From assembly GCF_024462775.1 (NCBI RefSeq), contig NZ_JANGCE010000019.1:1-64000 (forward strand): a DNA stretch of 64,000 nucleotides, read 5' to 3'. A model generated the notes under the pieces. That model did not search any database, was not told the DNA's origin, and saw nothing but the letters and a program-made list of their open reading frames with translations. Each line of letters begins with the position of its first letter. Positions within the stretch are counted from its first letter, which is position 1. Positions 1-11,575 of this stretch are shown here, piece by piece. Position numbers and translations under genes: made by a program. The stretch comes from Butyricicoccus faecihominis (GTDB taxonomy: Bacteria > Bacillota > Clostridia > Oscillospirales > Butyricicoccaceae).

Positions 1-22
1 GCGGGTCTGCTCCGATAACGAA

Positions 23-90
23 GAAACACCCCGTCCGGCTTAGAAGTCTCGCCGTATTGCGGCGGGGCTTCGTGCCATAAGGGGTGTTTC
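23..90. other. Inverted repeat downstream of tRNA-Leu
   Basis: Ten-base arms at 23-32 and 81-90 are perfectly complementary (gaaacacccc / ggggtgtttc). A second nested pairing, 44-53 with 61-70, works on the plus strand when G-U pairs are allowed. The element lies just beyond the 3' end of the tRNA gene and could be its terminator or a small structured RNA. There is no clean T-run, so the role is open. Confidence 0.35.
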
Positions 91-94
91 TGAG

Positions 95-181
95 TGGTGC
101 CGGTGACCGGACTCGAACCGGTACGCTGTCGCCAGCGGTGGATTTTGAGTCCACTACGTCTACCAATTCCATCACACCGGC
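95..181 (-). tRNA. tRNA-Leu (anticodon CAA)
   Basis: The reverse complement folds as an 87-nt class II tRNA. It has a 7-bp acceptor stem (GCCGGTG pairing with CACCGGC), a discriminator A and an encoded CCA at 95-97. The anticodon arm is GTGGA-CTCAAAA-TCCAC, giving anticodon CAA (reads UUG). A variable arm typical of leucine tRNAs and a T arm with GGTTCGAGTCC are present. A promoter lies just upstream at 205-233. Confidence 0.97.
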
Positions 182-204
182 AAAGATGGGGTGCAACAGA
201 AATT

Positions 205-233
205 ATTATATCCTATTGCACCGCATTTTTCAA
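205..233 (-). promoter_or_regulatory. Sigma-A promoter of tRNA-Leu
   Basis: On the minus strand TTGAAA (complement of 228-233) is followed after 17 bases by TATAAT (complement of 205-210). The start would fall a few bases before the tRNA. It sits in the short gap after the symporter gene. Confidence 0.7.
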
Positions 234-238
234 GTGTT

Positions 239-1609
239 TTAAGCAAAGAACTTATCTTTTATCCCAAGCGCAAAGATGATCAACACAATGACCGGAAGAA
301 TATAGCTGACATAGATGCGCATCCAGTCCTGCACCTTGATGCCGCCGCCTTCGTTGGCTTCCTCTTTAAACTTCTTCCAGCCCCAGCCGTAGCGGCTGGT
401 ACAGAACAGAAGGTAAACGAGCGAGCCGATGGGCAGCCACAGGTTGGATACGAGAAAATCCTCTAAATCGAGCACGGCGGACCCCGCGCCGAACGGCTGG
501 AAGCCGCTCCACAGGTTGTAGCCCAGCACGCACGGCAGCGACAGCAGGATCATCAGCACGATGTTTACCGCCGCAACCTTTTTTCGGCTCGCGCCGGTCA
601 GGTCCATACCGCAGGAGAGAATGTTCTCAAACACGGCGAGCACAGTGGAAAACGCCGCGAACGCCATAAAGACGAAGAACAGGCTGCCCCACAGGCGGCC
701 AAGCGGAATATTATTGAAGATATTGGGCAGGGTGATGAAAATCAGGCTCGGTCCGCTGTCCGACGGCACGCCAAAGGAAAAGCAGGCCGGGAAAATGATC
801 AGGCCCGCCGTGATGGCCACAAAGGTATCCAAAATACCGACGCTGACCGCCTCGCCCATCAAGGCGCGGCCCTTGCCGATATAGCTGCCGAAGATCGCCA
901 TCGCGCCGATGCCGAGCGAAAGCGTGAAGAACGACTGGTTCATCGCACCGACGATGGTCGCGCCAACACCGACCTCCGCCATGCGGGCAAAATCAGGCTT
1001 TAGGTAGAAGGAAAGGCCCTCGGACGCGCCATCCATCATGATGCTGTTGACCGCGAGCACAACCATGATCGCGAGCAGCGCGATCATCATCACCTTGGTC
1101 ACGCGCTCCAGACCGTTTTGCAGGCCGAACGAGCAAATGCCAAAGCCGATGAGCACGACCAGCACCATCCAGCCGCCCATGACGAGCGGCTGCGAGAGCA
1201 TTTCGGTAAAGGTGCCCGCCACCTGATCGGGCGACGCGCCGACAAAACGTCCCGACGCGGTCAAATAAAAATAATGCAGCATCCAGCCCGCGACGGTGGT
1301 GTAAAACATCATCAGCAAATAGTTGCCGATCATCGCGAGATAGCCGTGGATATGCCATTTCTGCCCCGGCTTTTCCAGCGCCTGATACGCCGCTACCGGA
1401 CTTTTCTGGCTCGCGCGGCCAACGGCGAACTCCATCGTCATGATGGGCAGTCCGAGAATAATCAAAAAGAAGATGTAAAACAGTACGAATGCGCCCCCGC
1501 CGTACTGTCCCGCCATATATGGAAATTTCCACACGTTGCCGATACCGATCGCGCAGCCCGCCGACAGCAGGATGAATCCCAGCCGCGAGCCCAGTCTTTC
1601 TCTTTGCAT
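239..1609 (-). CDS. Sodium-dependent NSS-family (SNF) transporter
   Basis: A polytopic inner-membrane symporter of the neurotransmitter:sodium symporter family (LeuT/MhsT type), which usually imports amino acids with Na+. The N-terminus carries the family hallmark GIGNVWKFPY followed by GGGAF, and about eleven to twelve hydrophobic segments follow. The product is 456 residues, normal for bacterial members. The ATG at 1607-1609 was chosen because AAGGGG precedes it by about 7 bases and the family motif begins about 20 residues later. The reading frame stays open further upstream into tadA, but that extension looks like a tadA shadow. It lies 10 bases after tadA and is probably co-transcribed with mreB-tadA. 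The amino acid carried cannot be told from the sequence. Confidence 0.93.
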   Translation of the reverse strand: MQRERLGSRLGFILLSAGCAIGIGNVWKFPYMAGQYGGGAFVLFYIFFLIILGLPIMTMEFAVGRASQKSPVAAYQALEKPGQKWHIHGYLAMIGNYLLMMFYTTVAGWMLHYFYLTASGRFVGASPDQVAGTFTEMLSQPLVMGGWMVLVVLIGFGICSFGLQNGLERVTKVMMIALLAIMVVLAVNSIMMDGASEGLSFYLKPDFARMAEVGVGATIVGAMNQSFFTLSLGIGAMAIFGSYIGKGRALMGEAVSVGILDTFVAITAGLIIFPACFSFGVPSDSGPSLIFITLPNIFNNIPLGRLWGSLFFVFMAFAAFSTVLAVFENILSCGMDLTGASRKKVAAVNIVLMILLSLPCVLGYNLWSGFQPFGAGSAVLDLEDFLVSNLWLPIGSLVYLLFCTSRYGWGWKKFKEEANEGGGIKVQDWMRIYVSYILPVIVLIIFALGIKDKFFA

Positions 1610-1619
1610 ACAATACCCC

Positions 1620-2108
1620 TTAGTTTGTTTTTGAGGCGTTTTTCGCGCCCCTTCCCCTCTTTTCGCGAAGCTTTTTAAAAAATGCCGTGAGGAGACCCGC
1701 GCAGGCCTCCTCCATGACGCCGCCGACCACGGCGGGCTTATGGTTATAGGGCAGCGCAAACAGATCGACCAGCGTGCCGCAGGAGCCGGCCTTTGGATCG
1801 CTTGCCCCGTAAATAACGGTGCGGATGCGGGCGTTGATTATGGCCCCCGCGCACATCGGGCAGGGTTCCAGCGTTACGTACAGATCGCATTGATGCAGCC
1901 GCCAGCCGCCAAGCTTTTTGCATGCCTTGCCGATCGCCTCGATCTCTGCATGGTGCAGGGCGTTTTTTTTGGTCTCGCGCCGGTTGCGCCCGCGGCCGAC
2001 GATCTTGCCATCGCGCACCACGACGGCGCCGACCGGCACCTCGCCTTCCTCCGCCGCCTTCTGCGCCAGACGCAGCGCGGCCTTCATGTATTTTTCCTGC
2101 TCGGTCAC
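1620..2108 (-). CDS. tadA: tRNA-specific adenosine deaminase TadA
   Basis: Zinc-dependent deaminase converting A34 to inosine in the tRNA-Arg anticodon, an essential decoding step. Residues 53-55 are HAE, with the zinc-binding His and the catalytic Glu, and 82-86 are PCPMC, with the two zinc cysteines. The 162-residue length is normal. The start is a GTG overlapping the mreB stop by four bases (GTGA), which suggests translational coupling; the resulting N-terminus MTEQEKYMKAA resembles that of Bacillus TadA. An ATG seven codons later with AGGAAA ahead is an alternative start. Confidence 0.95.
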   Translation of the reverse strand: MTEQEKYMKAALRLAQKAAEEGEVPVGAVVVRDGKIVGRGRNRRETKKNALHHAEIEAIGKACKKLGGWRLHQCDLYVTLEPCPMCAGAIINARIRTVIYGASDPKAGSCGTLVDLFALPYNHKPAVVGGVMEEACAGLLTAFFKKLREKRGRGAKNASKTN

Positions 2109-3169
2109 TGCATCATCTGCCGCCGGCGGGAAAGATTCATGGTGCCATCCTGCATGGCTTGCAGGTTTTCCAGACAGTTGCCCGTGCCGTACGCGACACA
2201 GGAGATCGCTTCGTCCGCGATATGGGTCGGGATGCCGGTCTTGGAGGCGACCAGCTTGTCAAAGCCCCAAATCAGCGAGCCGCCGCCCGTCATCACGATG
2301 CCGTTGGTGGAGATATCGCCGGTCAGTTCGGGCGGCGTGCGCTCGATAACCCAGTGGATCGCTTCGATAATGGCGGCGCTGACCTCTTCCAACGCGTCGA
2401 GGATTTCGGTCGAGTTGACCGAAAAGGTGCGCGGCAGACCGGTCATCAGGCAGCGGCCCTTGACCTCCATCGTGACTTCCTCGGTGCGGGGATAGACACA
2501 GCCGATGCCCTTCTTGATCGCTTCCGCCGTGCGGTCGCCGATCAGCGCGTTGTGCTTGCGGCGCACGTACTTGACGATGGCTTCATCAAACTTATCGCCC
2601 GCGATTTTGATCGAGGTCGATTCCACGATGCCGCCAAGGGAAATGACCGCCACATCGGTCGTGCCGCCGCCGATATCGACGACCATGTTGCCGTTGGGCT
2701 TGGCGATATCGATGCCCGCGCCAATCGCGGCGGCCACCGGTTCTTCCACCAAAAACACGCGCTTAGCGCCCGCCTGCGTGCCCGCGTCGATCACGGCGCG
2801 CTCTTCCACTTCGGTAATGACCGAAGGCACGCAGATCACCAGATTGGGCTTGAACAGACGGAAGCCCTGTACCTTGCGGATAAATTCCTTGATCATGCGC
2901 TCGGTCATCTCATAGTCTGAAATGACGCCTTCGCGCAGCGGACGGATCGCGACGATATTGCCCGGCGTACGGCCCAGCATCTTCTGCGCGTCCGCGCCGA
3001 CGGACAGTATTTTACCCGAAGCCTTGTCCACCGCCACAACAGAGGGCTCGTTCAGCACAACGCCCTTGCCCTTGACATAGACCAGCACGGTTGCGGTGCC
3101 GAGGTCAATCCCGATATCGCTTGAAAACAGCGAGAATTTTTTAGCCAGCGTTTCTAAAAAAGAGCCCAT
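2105..3169 (-). CDS. mreB: Rod-shape determining protein MreB/Mbl
   Basis: Bacterial actin homologue that forms membrane-associated filaments guiding lateral cell-wall synthesis. The actin-fold phosphate-1 loop is DIGIDLGTATVLVY near residues 18-31 and the phosphate-2 loop is DIGGGTTDVAV near 165. Length (354) is somewhat above the usual 330-345, mainly from an amphipathic N-terminal start (MGSFLETLAKKF) that could bind membrane. AAGGA precedes the ATG. It has its own promoter at 3212-3241 and no mreC/mreD neighbours, which is common for stand-alone MreB/Mbl paralogues. Whether it is MreB, Mbl or MreBH cannot be settled here. Confidence 0.93.
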   Translation of the reverse strand: MGSFLETLAKKFSLFSSDIGIDLGTATVLVYVKGKGVVLNEPSVVAVDKASGKILSVGADAQKMLGRTPGNIVAIRPLREGVISDYEMTERMIKEFIRKVQGFRLFKPNLVICVPSVITEVEERAVIDAGTQAGAKRVFLVEEPVAAAIGAGIDIAKPNGNMVVDIGGGTTDVAVISLGGIVESTSIKIAGDKFDEAIVKYVRRKHNALIGDRTAEAIKKGIGCVYPRTEEVTMEVKGRCLMTGLPRTFSVNSTEILDALEEVSAAIIEAIHWVIERTPPELTGDISTNGIVMTGGGSLIWGFDKLVASKTGIPTHIADEAISCVAYGTGNCLENLQAMQDGTMNLSRRRQMMQ

Positions 3170-3211
3170 ATCTATTCATCCTTACCTTTAAGCCAAATTT
3201 TCATTCATTAC

Positions 3212-3241
3212 ATTATAACCCAAGCAGGTCATGCTTTTCAA
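3212..3241 (-). promoter_or_regulatory. Sigma-A promoter of mreB-tadA
   Basis: On the minus strand TTGAAA (3236-3241) and TATAAT (3212-3217) are 18 bases apart. The start would lie about 35 bases before the mreB ATG. Confidence 0.7.
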
Positions 3242-3276
3242 GGCTATTTGCAAATTTATTATCAATTTGCACCCAT

Positions 3277-5514
3277 TTACCCCGAATTTTCCGTTTTTTC
3301 CGTCCCCGGCCGCCACTTGTCGCGCAGCCGCACCTTGAGCGCGCTGTAACGCCTGCCCTTCTGGTTATTATCCACCATGTAGGTAATGGTCTCGCCGCTG
3401 CCGACAATGACCAGCAGCCGCTTGGCGCGCGTGATCGCGGTATACAAAATATTGCGCGTGAGCAAACGGCGCGGAATGCCGCTGGACAGCGCCAGCACCA
3501 CCGCGTCAAATTCGCTGCCCTGCGCCTTGTGCACCGTTACGGCATAGGCCAGTTCCAATTCGTTCAGCATGTCAAACGTATATGTAGCCAGCTTATCGTC
3601 AAAGCGGACGATCAGGCATTCCTGCTGCGGATAGATCCTGACGAGCTCGCCCACATCCCCGTTAAAGATACCGGTGCCCGCTTCTTCCTCGCCGCTTTTT
3701 TCCCATACGATATCATAATTGTTGCGCACCTGCATCACGCGGTCGCCTTCGCGGAACACGGTTTCGCCAAAGCGCTTTTCCGCCTTGTCCGCGCTTGGCG
3801 GGTTGAGCGCCTCCTGCAAGCGGGCGTTGAGCGGCGCCGTGCCGCTCCCTTGCCGTCTGGCGGGCGACAATACCTGAATCTGCGAAGGGGCAAATCCGTA
3901 GTGCTCGGGTAATCGCTTGACGCAGAGCTGCGCGATCGTTTCGATGACGGCCGCCGGGTCCGAGCGCTTCATGATAAAAAAGTCTCCATCGGCCGCAGAC
4001 GCCCTCGGCATCCGCCCCGCATTGACCGCATGCGCGTTCATTACAATATCGGACTTTTGCGCCTGTCGAAATATCTCGGTCAGCTCGATCGTCGGCACGC
4101 AGTGCGAGCCGATCAGGTCCCGCAGAAAGTTGCCCGGCCCAACGGGCGGCAGCTGGTCCGCGTCGCCTACGAGGATTAATCGCGCGCCATAGGGCAGCGC
4201 TTCGATCAGCGCCTGCATCAGCGAGATATCGACCATGGATACCTCGTCCAAAATGACCGCGTCGCATTCGAGCGGATTGGTCATACTGCGCTGAAAGGCC
4301 AGCCGCCCGCCCGCGGCGTAACCCGCTTCCAGCAAGCGGTGTATGGTCTTGGCCTCCATCCCGGTCAATTCGGATAAGCGCTTGGCGGCGCGCCCGGTAG
4401 GCGCGGCCAGCAGCGTATTAAGACCGAGCGCCTCAAAAACCTCCAGAATGCCGCGCACCGTGGTCGTTTTACCGGTGCCGGGGCCGCCGGTCAGAATGAC
4501 AAGGCCGTTTTTTGCCGCTTTCGCGATCGCCTGTTTTTGGTTTTCCGAAAACGGAAACGCGCTGTCCAGCTCCAATGCGGTTAGCAGCTCGTCCACATCA
4601 AAATCATATTCAAAGTTGCGTTCCGCCATATGGCACAGCGCTTCGGCCAAATAGGCCTCGGCTTCATGCATGGTACGCAGGTAAACCGCGTCCCGCCCGG
4701 CGATGAACTCCCGCACAAGCTTGCCTCCGTCGGCCAGCCGGTCGATGCTTTCCAGCGCGCGGTTTTCGTCGAATACCACATCGTCCTCGCTAAGCAGGGC
4801 GCACACCGCGCCCACCAGCTTTTCCACGGGAATAAACGTATGGCCGTTATCCAAATTAAAAGAAAGCGTATAAATCACGCCCGCGTCCGCCCGTTCCTCG
4901 GATAGCATGGACAGACCCAGATTAAACGCCAGCGCATCGGCCAGTTTAAAATCAATCTCGTAATAAGCGTCGCACAGCAGATAGGGGTTTTCACACAGCG
5001 CGTCGATCGCGCTTGCGCCGAGGCGCTTATAAAGCAGCGCGGTCAGCGAGAGCGGCAGCGCATGCTCGTTTAGAAAATCCATCAGCAGCCGCATTTCGCT
5101 CTGTTCCGTGAACTGGCGGCCAATCTCTTTCGCCTTGCGTTCGGTGATGCCGCGCAGCTCGGTCAACCGCTCGGGTTCGGCCATCAGGATATCAAAGGTA
5201 TCCTCTCCAAACTTTTCGGCAATGCGCGCGGCGAGCCGTTGACCCACGCCGCGTATCAGGCCGGAGCCGAGATACTCCGCGATACCGCGCACCGACGAAG
5301 GCAGGCGGCGTTCAAACGCCTCGGTGGAAAACTGTTCCCCATAGGACGGATGCGTGACCCAAAAGCCGGTCAGAATCACCTGTTCCCCCAGTCCGATATT
5401 GGGAAAGGTGCCGGTCGCGGTAACCTCGCCCCCATCCTCGGACAGGAGACGCAGCACGGCATAGCCGTTTTCCGCATTGTAGAAAACGATCTGCTGCACC
5501 GTGCCGCGTATCAT
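3277..5514 (-). CDS. recD2: RecD2/YrrC-type ATP-dependent DNA helicase
   Basis: Superfamily 1B 5'-3' DNA helicase of the RecD2 class, acting without RecBC in repair and replication-fork maintenance. The N-terminus has an OB-like segment and helix-hairpin-helix repeats, then Walker A GGPGTGKTTT near residues 343-352, a DEVSMVD Walker B region and the C-terminal motif YAVTVHKAQGSEFD. With the chosen ATG at 5512-5514 the protein has 745 residues. A TTG 12 codons upstream would lengthen it, but its Shine-Dalgarno-like AAGGA abuts the codon, so the ATG after GAGAGAG is preferred. The next gene upstream is a small unknown gene. Confidence 0.93.
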   Translation of the reverse strand: MIRGTVQQIVFYNAENGYAVLRLLSEDGGEVTATGTFPNIGLGEQVILTGFWVTHPSYGEQFSTEAFERRLPSSVRGIAEYLGSGLIRGVGQRLAARIAEKFGEDTFDILMAEPERLTELRGITERKAKEIGRQFTEQSEMRLLMDFLNEHALPLSLTALLYKRLGASAIDALCENPYLLCDAYYEIDFKLADALAFNLGLSMLSEERADAGVIYTLSFNLDNGHTFIPVEKLVGAVCALLSEDDVVFDENRALESIDRLADGGKLVREFIAGRDAVYLRTMHEAEAYLAEALCHMAERNFEYDFDVDELLTALELDSAFPFSENQKQAIAKAAKNGLVILTGGPGTGKTTTVRGILEVFEALGLNTLLAAPTGRAAKRLSELTGMEAKTIHRLLEAGYAAGGRLAFQRSMTNPLECDAVILDEVSMVDISLMQALIEALPYGARLILVGDADQLPPVGPGNFLRDLIGSHCVPTIELTEIFRQAQKSDIVMNAHAVNAGRMPRASAADGDFFIMKRSDPAAVIETIAQLCVKRLPEHYGFAPSQIQVLSPARRQGSGTAPLNARLQEALNPPSADKAEKRFGETVFREGDRVMQVRNNYDIVWEKSGEEEAGTGIFNGDVGELVRIYPQQECLIVRFDDKLATYTFDMLNELELAYAVTVHKAQGSEFDAVVLALSSGIPRRLLTRNILYTAITRAKRLLVIVGSGETITYMVDNNQKGRRYSALKVRLRDKWRPGTEKTENSG

Positions 5515-5562
5515 TACGTACTCTCTCTCGTCCACTTGCGCTTTCCCCAATCCTTGGCTTTA

Positions 5563-5862
5563 TTAGTCCAGATACATGATGTCCTGCCGCACCGCCATAT
5601 GCTTGGCGATATTCTGCCCTTGCCCGTTGCCGATCTCGACAAAGGTGATGGACAGACCGGGCAGGTACTGCCTGCGCATATGCAGCGCAACGCGAATGAG
5701 CTGCTCGGACGAGGCGTCGCAGCCATCGCCATAGAGCGTCAGCTCCGCGCTGCCGCGTTGACGCAGCACGCGCATGAACACAAGCTCATACACGGTATGC
5801 AGCACCGTATAAAACCCGACAGCGGCAAAAACGGCGAGCACGGTTTGCCAGAAAACAGACAT
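5563..5862 (-). CDS. Small membrane-anchored protein of unknown function
   Basis: A 99-residue product not recognised as a known family. It starts with one hydrophobic segment (about residues 4-25), followed by a soluble part with alternating hydrophobic pattern, including LTLYGDG and ITFVEIGNG. The ATG at 5860-5862 has GGAGGGG upstream at good spacing; an ATG six codons earlier has no ribosome binding site. It lies 48 bases before recD2 in the same direction and may be co-transcribed. No function is proposed. Confidence 0.65.
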   Translation of the reverse strand: MSVFWQTVLAVFAAVGFYTVLHTVYELVFMRVLRQRGSAELTLYGDGCDASSEQLIRVALHMRRQYLPGLSITFVEIGNGQGQNIAKHMAVRQDIMYLD

Positions 5863-6005
5863 GGTGTTCCCCTCCTGCATTCAGGCTATGCGCGCCCGTC
5901 GCCACGGGTTCCGATACTTATTTTATTTTATCACAGCATGGGGAAAAAGTAAATCACAGCGCCGCGCAAGCAGGCTTTTGCTTGCCGCCAAGGGAAAGCA
6001 AAAAC

Positions 6006-6041
6006 AGGGGCCGCGACGTTTGGCGTTTCGTCGCAGCCCCT
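6006..6041 (-). terminator. Intrinsic terminator of the 6057-6299 gene
   Basis: A 13-bp stem with one mismatch (arms 6006-6018 and 6029-6041) and a ten-base loop. On the minus strand it is followed by GTTTTTGC. It lies 16 bases after the stop codon of the small gene. Confidence 0.75.
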
Positions 6042-6056
6042 ACAAGTCGGCGCTGC

Positions 6057-6299
6057 TTAAAGCTCGTGCTCGCCGCACCAATCGCGCAGGTCGTCGCTGT
6101 TGGTCCCGCTGATCGGATGCGCGTGTCCGCAATCGCGGTCATGCGGGCTGAGCGCCTTGCCGGTCGGGAACGCTTCATCCGCCGTCGGCGCGCCGCCCTG
6201 TGTGTCGCGCGCGGCCACGCTCGGCTTGGAAAGCTCCATCCACTCTATATTTTTCTTGGCCGAATCCAGTTGTTTTTGAGAAACCTCTTTCTTTTCCAT
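6057..6299 (-). CDS. Small hydrophilic protein of unknown function
   Basis: An 80-residue product, unrecognised. It has a lysine-rich helical N-terminus (MEKKEVSQKQLDSAKKNIEW), a central low-complexity linker and a C-terminus with cysteines and histidines (HDRDCGHAH, DWCGEHEL) that could bind metal. A strong AAAGGAGG 8 bases before the ATG and a dedicated terminator support a real gene. The frame extends seven codons upstream, but that part contains the ribosome binding site. Confidence 0.6.
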   Translation of the reverse strand: MEKKEVSQKQLDSAKKNIEWMELSKPSVAARDTQGGAPTADEAFPTGKALSPHDRDCGHAHPISGTNSDDLRDWCGEHEL

Positions 6300-6372
6300 G
6301 TGCAAAACCTCCTTTTGCACTTATTCTCCCGCGCAAAACAGGTTTTCACACATGCAAAAACTTCAAAAACAG

Positions 6373-6409
6373 GCAAAAGAGTGCCCGAACAAAATGTTCG
6401 GGCACTCTT
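6373..6409. repeat. Second copy of the tuf terminator hairpin
   Basis: This 37-base stretch is identical to 6621-6657, the tuf terminator. Its perfect stem (6377-6391 with 6395-6409) would also act as a terminator on the minus strand, with TTTTGCC after it. Together the two copies flank repeat copy A as direct repeats. Confidence 0.85.
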
Positions 6410-6619
6410 CAGACTGTCAAAAATAGTTTTTTGACAGTCTGTCGATCGAAACAAAGCCCCATTTCGATCGAAAATTCCGGCTTCTGCGCGCGCCTTACAG
6501 GCACACTTGAAGTCGGTTTGTATAAAAACCGAGATACATGCTCCCGGTTTTTATGAATTTTGCCGCAAGCGGCAAAATCCTATTTTATGCGCGCTGCGGC
6601 GCGAGGGAGTTCTTTGACA
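6410..6619. repeat. Dispersed intergenic repeat, copy A
   Basis: A non-coding stretch of about 210 bases made of nested palindromes: an agactgtc...gacagtct hairpin at 6410-6442, a cgatcgaaa...tttcgatcg pair, an aaaccg/cggttt hairpin and gccgcaagcggc. Nearly the same sequence occurs inverted at 58118-58378. It lies between two copies of the tuf terminator hairpin. No protein is encoded. It resembles a non-autonomous (MITE- or REP-like) element, but no transposase or clear target duplication proves mobility. Confidence 0.8.
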
Positions 6620-6620
6620 A

Positions 6621-6657
6621 GCAAAAGAGTGCCCGAACAAAATGTTCGGGCACTCTT
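6621..6657 (-). terminator. Intrinsic terminator of tuf
   Basis: A perfect 15-bp stem (arms 6625-6639 and 6643-6657, apical sequence included) is followed on the minus strand by TTTTGC. It lies about 50 bases after the tuf stop and ends the str operon. Confidence 0.85.
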
Positions 6658-6705
6658 GAAAAGCGTTATAAATAACGGTTTTTCAAACTGCAAAGCAGCT
6701 TAAAA

Positions 6706-7908
6706 TTACTCGTTGATCTTGATAACAACGCCGGAGCCAACGGTACGGCCGCCTTCGCGGATAGCGAAGCGGAGGCCTTCCTCGATAGCGATGGGGGTGA
6801 TCAGCTCAACATCCATTTCAACGTTGTCGCCGGGCATGCACATCTCAACGCCTTCCGGCAGAGCGATAACGCCGGTAACGTCGGTGGTGCGGAAGTAGAA
6901 CTGCGGGCGGTAGTTATTGAAGAACGGGGTGTGACGGCCGCCCTCTTCCTTCTTCAGAACGTAAACCTGACCGCGGAACTTGGTGTGCGGGTGGATGGAG
7001 CCGGGCTTAGCCAGAACCTGACCGCGCTCGATGTCGGTCTTCTGGATGCCGCGAAGCAGAGCGCCGATGTTGTCGCCAGCCTCAGCGTAGTCAAGCAGCT
7101 TGCGGAACATTTCGATACCGGTAACAACGGTCTTGCGGGGCGCTTCCATGAGACCAACGATCTCAACTTCTTCGCTCAGCTTCAGCTGACCGCGCTCAAC
7201 ACGGCCGGTAGCAACGGTGCCGCGGCCGGTGATGGAGAATACGTCCTCGACAGGCATGATGAACGGCAGGTCCGCCTTGCGCTCGGGGGTCGGGATATAC
7301 TCGTCAACAGCGTCCATCAGCTCGCGGATGCACTTGTACTCCGGAGCGTTCGGATCCTTGGAGTCGGACTCCAGCACGCCCAGCGCGGTGCCGCGGATAA
7401 CCGGCACGTCGTCGCCCGGGAAGTCGTAGGAGGACAGCAGTTCGCGAATCTCCATCTCTACGAGATCGAGCAGCTCCTCGTCGTCGACCTGATCGACCTT
7501 GTTCATGAATACAACGATATAGGGAACGCCAACCTGACGGGCAAGCAGGATGTGCTCGCGGGTCTGGGGCATCGGGCCGTCAGCAGAAGAAACAACCAGA
7601 ATAGCACCGTCCATCTGAGCAGCGCCGGTGATCATGTTCTTAACGTAGTCAGCGTGGCCCGGGCAGTCGACGTGCGCGTAGTGGCGCTTGTCGGTCTGGT
7701 ACTCAACGTGAGCGGTATTGATCGTGATGCCGCGCTCTTTCTCTTCCGGCGCCTTATCGATCGCGTCATAGGCCTGATACTCCGCGTCGCCCGCGAGAGC
7801 CAGAACCTTGGTGATAGCCGCGGTCAGCGTGGTCTTGCCGTGGTCAACGTGGCCGATGGTGCCGATGTTAATATGCGGCTTATTTCTTTCAAACTTTTCC
7901 TTAGCCAT
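6706..7908 (-). CDS. tuf: Translation elongation factor Tu
   Basis: GTPase that delivers aminoacyl-tRNA to the ribosomal A site. G1 is GHVDHGKTT (about residues 18-26), G3 is DCPGHADY and G4 is NKVD; beta-barrel domains 2 and 3 are complete. Length 400 is typical. It is the last gene of the str operon, 82 bases after fusA, followed by a terminator. The start is the ATG of [16 protein letters not shown] with an AGGAGG upstream. Confidence 0.99.
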   Translation of the reverse strand: MAKEKFERNKPHINIGTIGHVDHGKTTLTAAITKVLALAGDAEYQAYDAIDKAPEEKERGITINTAHVEYQTDKRHYAHVDCPGHADYVKNMITGAAQMDGAILVVSSADGPMPQTREHILLARQVGVPYIVVFMNKVDQVDDEELLDLVEMEIRELLSSYDFPGDDVPVIRGTALGVLESDSKDPNAPEYKCIRELMDAVDEYIPTPERKADLPFIMPVEDVFSITGRGTVATGRVERGQLKLSEEVEIVGLMEAPRKTVVTGIEMFRKLLDYAEAGDNIGALLRGIQKTDIERGQVLAKPGSIHPHTKFRGQVYVLKKEEGGRHTPFFNNYRPQFYFRTTDVTGVIALPEGVEMCMPGDNVEMDVELITPIAIEEGLRFAIREGGRTVGSGVVIKINE

Positions 7909-7990
7909 GGTGGATATCCTCCTCGTAATTTGAATTCTAAGTCATTGGTAGATTTATTCTACCGCAAATTGCAGAAAAATGCAATAGGTT

Positions 7991-10096
<2,106 letters not shown>

Positions 10097-10134
10097 ATTG
10101 CTCTCCTTTCAAAGCGTAGCGGGAAACGCCTCTA

Positions 10135-10605
<471 letters not shown>

Positions 10606-10791
10606 TTTACTTCCCTCCTTCAAAAATATTTGATTTCATAGGTACTCCGGCCTTCTTATCAATTAAGAAAAACCGTTGTAATGCCTGTCCGAGGTGATAT
10701 ATCGGTTTCGGATATAAAACGCCCAGACAAAGCATGCTTGTGCTTTGCTCTGAAAATTTTAACTTTTCTCGCAAAACGTCAGCAGGTAAGC

Positions 10792-11211
10792 TTACTTGCC
10801 TGCCTTAGGTCTTTTCGCGCCGTACTTGGAGCGCGCCTGACGGCGATCCGCTACGCCCTGCGTATCCAGTGTGCCGCGGATGATGTGGTAGCGCACGCCA
10901 GGAAGATCCTTGACACGGCCGCCGCGAACCATAACGACAGAGTGCTCCTGCAGGTTGTGACCGATACCCGGGATGTAAGCGGATACTTCCATCTGGTTGG
11001 TCAGCTTGACACGAGCGACCTTACGAAGCGCGGAGTTCGGCTTCTTCGGCGTCATGGTTTTAACCGTCGTGCAAACACCGCGTTTCTGCGGAGCGGACTG
11101 GTCGGTGGCCTTCTTCTTCTGAGAGTTGTAGCCTACCTGCAGAGCCGGCGCCGTGGACTTGGCGGTGACTGCCTCGCGACCCTTACGGACGAGTTGGTTA
11201 AAAGTTGGCAT
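10792..11211 (-). CDS. rpsL: 30S ribosomal protein S12
   Basis: Decoding-centre protein of the small subunit. The [11 protein letters not shown] loop carries the lysine associated with streptomycin sensitivity, so no common resistance change is visible. The 139-residue product ends with a basic tail. The ATG of [12 protein letters not shown] lies after AAGGAGG. It is the second gene of the str operon, 54 bases after the L7Ae-like gene. Confidence 0.98.
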   Translation of the reverse strand: MPTFNQLVRKGREAVTAKSTAPALQVGYNSQKKKATDQSAPQKRGVCTTVKTMTPKKPNSALRKVARVKLTNQMEVSAYIPGIGHNLQEHSVVMVRGGRVKDLPGVRYHIIRGTLDTQGVADRRQARSKYGAKRPKAGK

Positions 11212-11265
11212 TTTATTTCCTCCTTCTTTCAAAAGTGTTTATGAAAAAGCGCGTTTTGCGCAGTT

Positions 11266-11517
11266 TCAGCTGGTTTGGCGCAGAACCGTGACCACCGCGG
11301 CGCCGACATCAATACCGGCCGCGTCGCCCAGTTCCGCCATAGTGGTGATCTCGCTCACCTTGGTATTCGTTTCGCCGCAAAGCTCATAGATGGGTGCTGT
11401 GACGCGCTTTTCCGCGTCCAGCGCGACGAAGACCTCGGCGGCCGCGCCGTCCCGAATGGCTTTTTTCGACTGCTTCACACCAATGACCTTGTGCGCCGTG
11501 CGAAGTTCTGAAAGCAT
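11266..11517 (-). CDS. L7Ae/L30e-type ribosome-associated protein (YbxF-like)
   Basis: An 83-residue member of the L7Ae/L30e/S12e/Gadd45 family, which binds RNA kink-turns. Its place directly ahead of rpsL is conserved in Bacillota (the YbxF/RplGB position). Visible family features are the N-terminal VIGVKQSKKAI segment and the central VFVALDAE strand. The ATG at 11515-11517 follows TAGGAGGG; an in-frame ATG seven codons upstream lies before that site. It is the first gene of the str operon, about 30 bases after the promoter at 11547-11575. Confidence 0.85.
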   Translation of the reverse strand: MLSELRTAHKVIGVKQSKKAIRDGAAAEVFVALDAEKRVTAPIYELCGETNTKVSEITTMAELGDAAGIDVGAAVVTVLRQTS

Positions 11518-11546
11518 AGTAACCCTCCTATACGGCATACTACATT

Positions 11547-11575
11547 AGTATAGCGGTTTGCAGCAGCGAAGTCAA
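11547..11575 (-). promoter_or_regulatory. Sigma-A promoter of the str operon
   Basis: On the minus strand TTGACT (11570-11575) and TATACT (11547-11552) are separated by exactly 17 bases. The start lies just ahead of the L7Ae-like gene. With the rpoC terminator upstream, this makes the str operon an independent unit. Confidence 0.85.

Noticed and set aside
23-90. Considered as an SRP, 6S or RNase P RNA fragment.
   Set aside because: None of the conserved motifs of those RNAs is present; only a simple inverted repeat can be supported.
6373-6657. The two identical hairpins as the start of a CRISPR array.
   Set aside because: Only two copies exist, spaced by about 210 bases of structured repeat, and they are intrinsic terminators.
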